This document shows, piece after piece, positions 62,042 through 64,000 of a DNA stretch of 64,000 bases (position 1 is the stretch's first letter; each line of letters begins with the position of its first letter). The notes beneath the pieces were generated by a model. That model saw only the letters and a program-made list of their open reading frames with translations, was not told the origin of the DNA and did not search any database. The translations under genes were made by a program, and so were the position numbers. The DNA comes from Streptomyces nigrescens (GTDB lineage: Bacteria; Actinomycetota; Actinomycetes; Streptomycetales; Streptomycetaceae): NCBI GenBank assembly GCA_024349765.1, contig AP026073.1:7440001-7504000 (forward strand), given 5' to 3'.

Positions 62042-64000
62042 ATGGCTACGACCACACCAGCCGGTGTGCGGGGCGGCCACGCCAAGCATGGAGGCGGTCA
62101 TCACCACGCCTCCGACGGGGCCCCCATGACGCACCGTCAGATCATGGAGGCGCTGTCCGGGCTGCTGCTCGGCATGTTCGTCGCCATCCTCTCGTCGACG
62201 ATCGTCTCCAACGCGCTGCCCGAGATCATTCACGACCTCGACGGCGGGCAGAGCGCCTACACCTGGGTCGTGACCGCCTCGCTGCTGGCGATGACGGCGA
62301 CCACGCCCCTGTGGGGCAAGCTCTCCGACCTGTTCAGCAAGAAGCTGCTGGTGCAGTTCGCGCTGATCATCTACGTCGCGGGCTCGGTCGTCGCCGGTCT
62401 GTCGCAGAACACCGGCATGCTGATCGCCTGCCGCGTCGTGCAGGGCATAGGCGTGGGCGGTCTGTCCGCCCTGGCCCAGATCGTGATGGCCGCGATGATC
62501 TCGCCGCGGGAGCGCGGCCGGTACAGCGGCTACCTCGGCGCCACCTTCGCCGTCGCCACCGTCGGCGGCCCGCTGCTCGGCGGCGTCATCACCGACACCA
62601 GCTGGCTCGGCTGGCGCTGGTGCTTCTACGTGGGTGTGCCGTTCGCGGTGATCGCCCTGATCGTGCTCCAGAAGACCCTGAAGCTGCCCGTCGTCAAGCG
62701 CGAGGGCGTCAAGGTCGACTGGGCGGGCGCGTTCTTCATCAGCGCGGCGGTCTCGCTGCTGCTGGTGTGGGTGACGCTGGCCGGCGACAAGTACGACTGG
62801 ATGTCGTGGCAGACGGCCGCGATGGTCGGCGGCGCGGTGGTGCTCGGCGCGGTCTTCGTCTTCGTCGAGACCAAGGCCAAGGAGCCGATCATCCCGTTGC
62901 GGCTGTTCCGCAACAAGACGATCACCCTGGCGTCGGTGGCCTCCCTGTTCGTCGGTATCGCGATGTTCACCGGCACCGTCTTCTTCAGCCAGTACTTCCA
63001 GCTGGCGCGCGGCAAGTCGCCGACGATGTCCGGCATCATGACGATCCCGATGATCGGCGGGCTGTTCATCTCCTCGACCGTCTCGGGCCAGGTCATCACC
63101 AAGACCGGCCGCTGGAAGGCCTGGCTGGTCTCCGGTGGTGTGCTGCTGACCGCCGGCCTCGGCCTGCTGAGCACCATCCGCTACGACACCGAGTACTGGC
63201 ACATCGCGATCTTCATGGCGCTGATGGGTCTCGGCATCGGCATGATGATGCAGAACCTGGTGCTCGCCACGCAGAACCAGGTGGCCCCGTCGGACCTCGG
63301 TTCCGCCTCGTCCGTCGTGACCTTCTTCCGTTCCCTCGGTGGTGCGGTGGGCGTCTCGGCCCTCGGTGCGGTGCTCGCCAACCGCGTCACCCACTACGTC
63401 AAGGACGGCCTGGCCGACCTCGGCCCCAAGGCCGCCAAGGCCGCCGCGCACGCCTCCGGCAACAGCGGCGGCATCCCGGACCTGGACGCCCTCCCGGCGC
63501 CGCTGCGCACGGTCATGGAGAGCGCCTACGGCCACGGTGTCGCCGATGTGTTCCTCTACGCGGCGCCCTGCGCGCTGCTCGCCTTCCTCTTCACCCTGTT
63601 CATCAAGGAGGTCGCGTTGAAGACGCGTGGCGGACTGGCCCAGAGCTCGGAGGGCGCCCAGAGCGGCGCGGGCGCGCCGTCGTCGGCGAGCCCGTCGGTG
63701 ACCCCGTCGGAGGCGACGCTTCCGCTGCAGGCGGCTGCCGCGGCGGGCGGCGCGGCCGAGGAACGGGAGCCCGTCCTCGTCGGTGCCGCGCCGGTGACCT
63801 CCGACGACGGCGGCCACACCCCCTCGTGGGCGCAGCCGGCCGCGCAGCCCCTGCAGGGCTACGCCTCGGCCGGTGGCGGCGACGCCGTGCCCGCCGGGCC
63901 GTCCATCCACGGCTTCGTGCGCAACGCGGAGGGCCACCCCGTCCCGCGCTCCGCGGTCACGCTGATCTCGCTCGGCGGCCGTCAGCTCGGCCGGGCGGTC
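62042..64000 (+). CDS. MFS drug exporter (DHA2) with C-terminal carboxypeptidase-regulatory-like domain, runs off the window
   Basis: At least 653 aa, incomplete at the 3' end. N-terminal His-rich HAKHGGGHHHASDG, then the 14-helix DHA2 unit: LLLGMFVAILSSTIVSNALPEI, GKLSDLFSKKLLVQFALII, GATFAVATVGGPLLGGVI, ending near FTLFIKEVALKTRGG. An Ala/Ser/Pro linker of about 90 residues follows, then SIHGFVRNAEGHPVPRSAVTLISLGGRQLGRAV, the start of a carboxypeptidase regulatory-like (beta-sandwich) domain. RBS AAAGGAACC. Regulated presumably by the MarR protein. Confidence 0.92.
   Translation, partial: MATTTPAGVRGGHAKHGGGHHHASDGAPMTHRQIMEALSGLLLGMFVAILSSTIVSNALPEIIHDLDGGQSAYTWVVTASLLAMTATTPLWGKLSDLFSKKLLVQFALIIYVAGSVVAGLSQNTGMLIACRVVQGIGVGGLSALAQIVMAAMISPRERGRYSGYLGATFAVATVGGPLLGGVITDTSWLGWRWCFYVGVPFAVIALIVLQKTLKLPVVKREGVKVDWAGAFFISAAVSLLLVWVTLAGDKYDWMSWQTAAMVGGAVVLGAVFVFVETKAKEPIIPLRLFRNKTITLASVASLFVGIAMFTGTVFFSQYFQLARGKSPTMSGIMTIPMIGGLFISSTVSGQVITKTGRWKAWLVSGGVLLTAGLGLLSTIRYDTEYWHIAIFMALMGLGIGMMMQNLVLATQNQVAPSDLGSASSVVTFFRSLGGAVGVSALGAVLANRVTHYVKDGLADLGPKAAKAAAHASGNSGGIPDLDALPAPLRTVMESAYGHGVADVFLYAAPCALLAFLFTLFIKEVALKTRGGLAQSSEGAQSGAGAPSSASPSVTPSEATLPLQAAAAAGGAAEEREPVLVGAAPVTSDDGGHTPSWAQPAAQPLQGYASAGGGDAVPAGPSIHGFVRNAEGHPVPRSAVTLISLGGRQLGRAV

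Overview
The window is high-GC actinobacterial chromosome and is best read as Streptomyces. The evidence is the strong third-position GC bias, GTG starts, leaderless promoters with the -10 about 6 bases before the start codon, a complete geosmin synthase, a Tat-exported amidohydrolase, DUF397 and GntR regulatory families, DUF4232 lipoproteins and SigF-type sigma factors. It is mostly core and conserved-accessory chromosome. I see no phage, IS element, CRISPR array or large biosynthetic cluster.

Layout. 0-0.5 kb: SRP RNA and tRNA-Ser(GGA). 0.6-7.1 kb: a conserved small protein, a class A penicillin-binding protein, and a membrane polysaccharide deacetylase/glycosyltransferase (MatB-like) coupled to a repeat-rich membrane protein, all on the minus strand. 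7.3-8.9 kb: ECF sigma factor plus coupled membrane partner. 9-13.6 kb: a 5'-truncated SLC13/ArsB-type transporter, a stand-alone TsaD-like gene with a FUR-family-like palindrome in its promoter, an ABC exporter and a tiny Arg-rich protein. 13.8-16.5 kb: MFS exporter and divergent Lrp-type regulator. 16.5-20.7 kb: glyoxalase-fold protein, Fpg/Nei glycosylase, secreted repeat protein and NERD-helicase. 20.8-25 kb: geosmin synthase downstream of two coupled ATP-grasp enzymes. 25.3-29.1 kb: exported amidohydrolase, MFS pump and GntR regulator. 29.3-32.1 kb: Lrp regulator, dimethylargininase and ornithine aminotransferase (arginine/ornithine catabolism). 32.2-33.6 kb: TetR regulator, palindromic operators and an NTF2-like protein. 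33.9-38.4 kb: MocR regulator, methyltransferase, DUF397 remnants, NfeD-like and flotillin-like pair. 38.7-41.5 kb: MarR regulator, a 23-bp tandem repeat array, cytochrome P450 and its [3Fe-4S] ferredoxin. 41.7-46.9 kb: secreted proteins, alcohol dehydrogenase, LAXTG surface protein, a second ECF sigma/partner pair, a repeat-broken acyltransferase remnant and a DUF4232 lipoprotein. 47-56 kb: a conserved core block (LytR_C protein, upp, tadA with its associated gene, tRNA-Ser(CGA), DUF2127, two SigF-type sigma factors). 56-64 kb: lipoproteins, VOC protein, TipA-like MerR regulator, decayed GntR genes, and a MarR regulator followed by a large MFS exporter that runs off the window.

Two features stand out across the window. 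First, there are many short tandem repeats, in promoters (10, 11 and 23 bp units), in frame inside genes (18, 21 and 24 bp units), and in one case (38 bp, three copies) apparently breaking a reading frame. Second, several intergenic motifs occur twice in equivalent settings: a GTTAG-N6-GTTAG element before both DUF4232 lipoproteins, a 24-nt element in two divergent promoters, and a promoter-like element in two convergent spacers. The least familiar single arrangement is the TsaD paralogue with a FUR-like box beside a beheaded transporter. No search could be run, so all family assignments rest on motifs read by eye.
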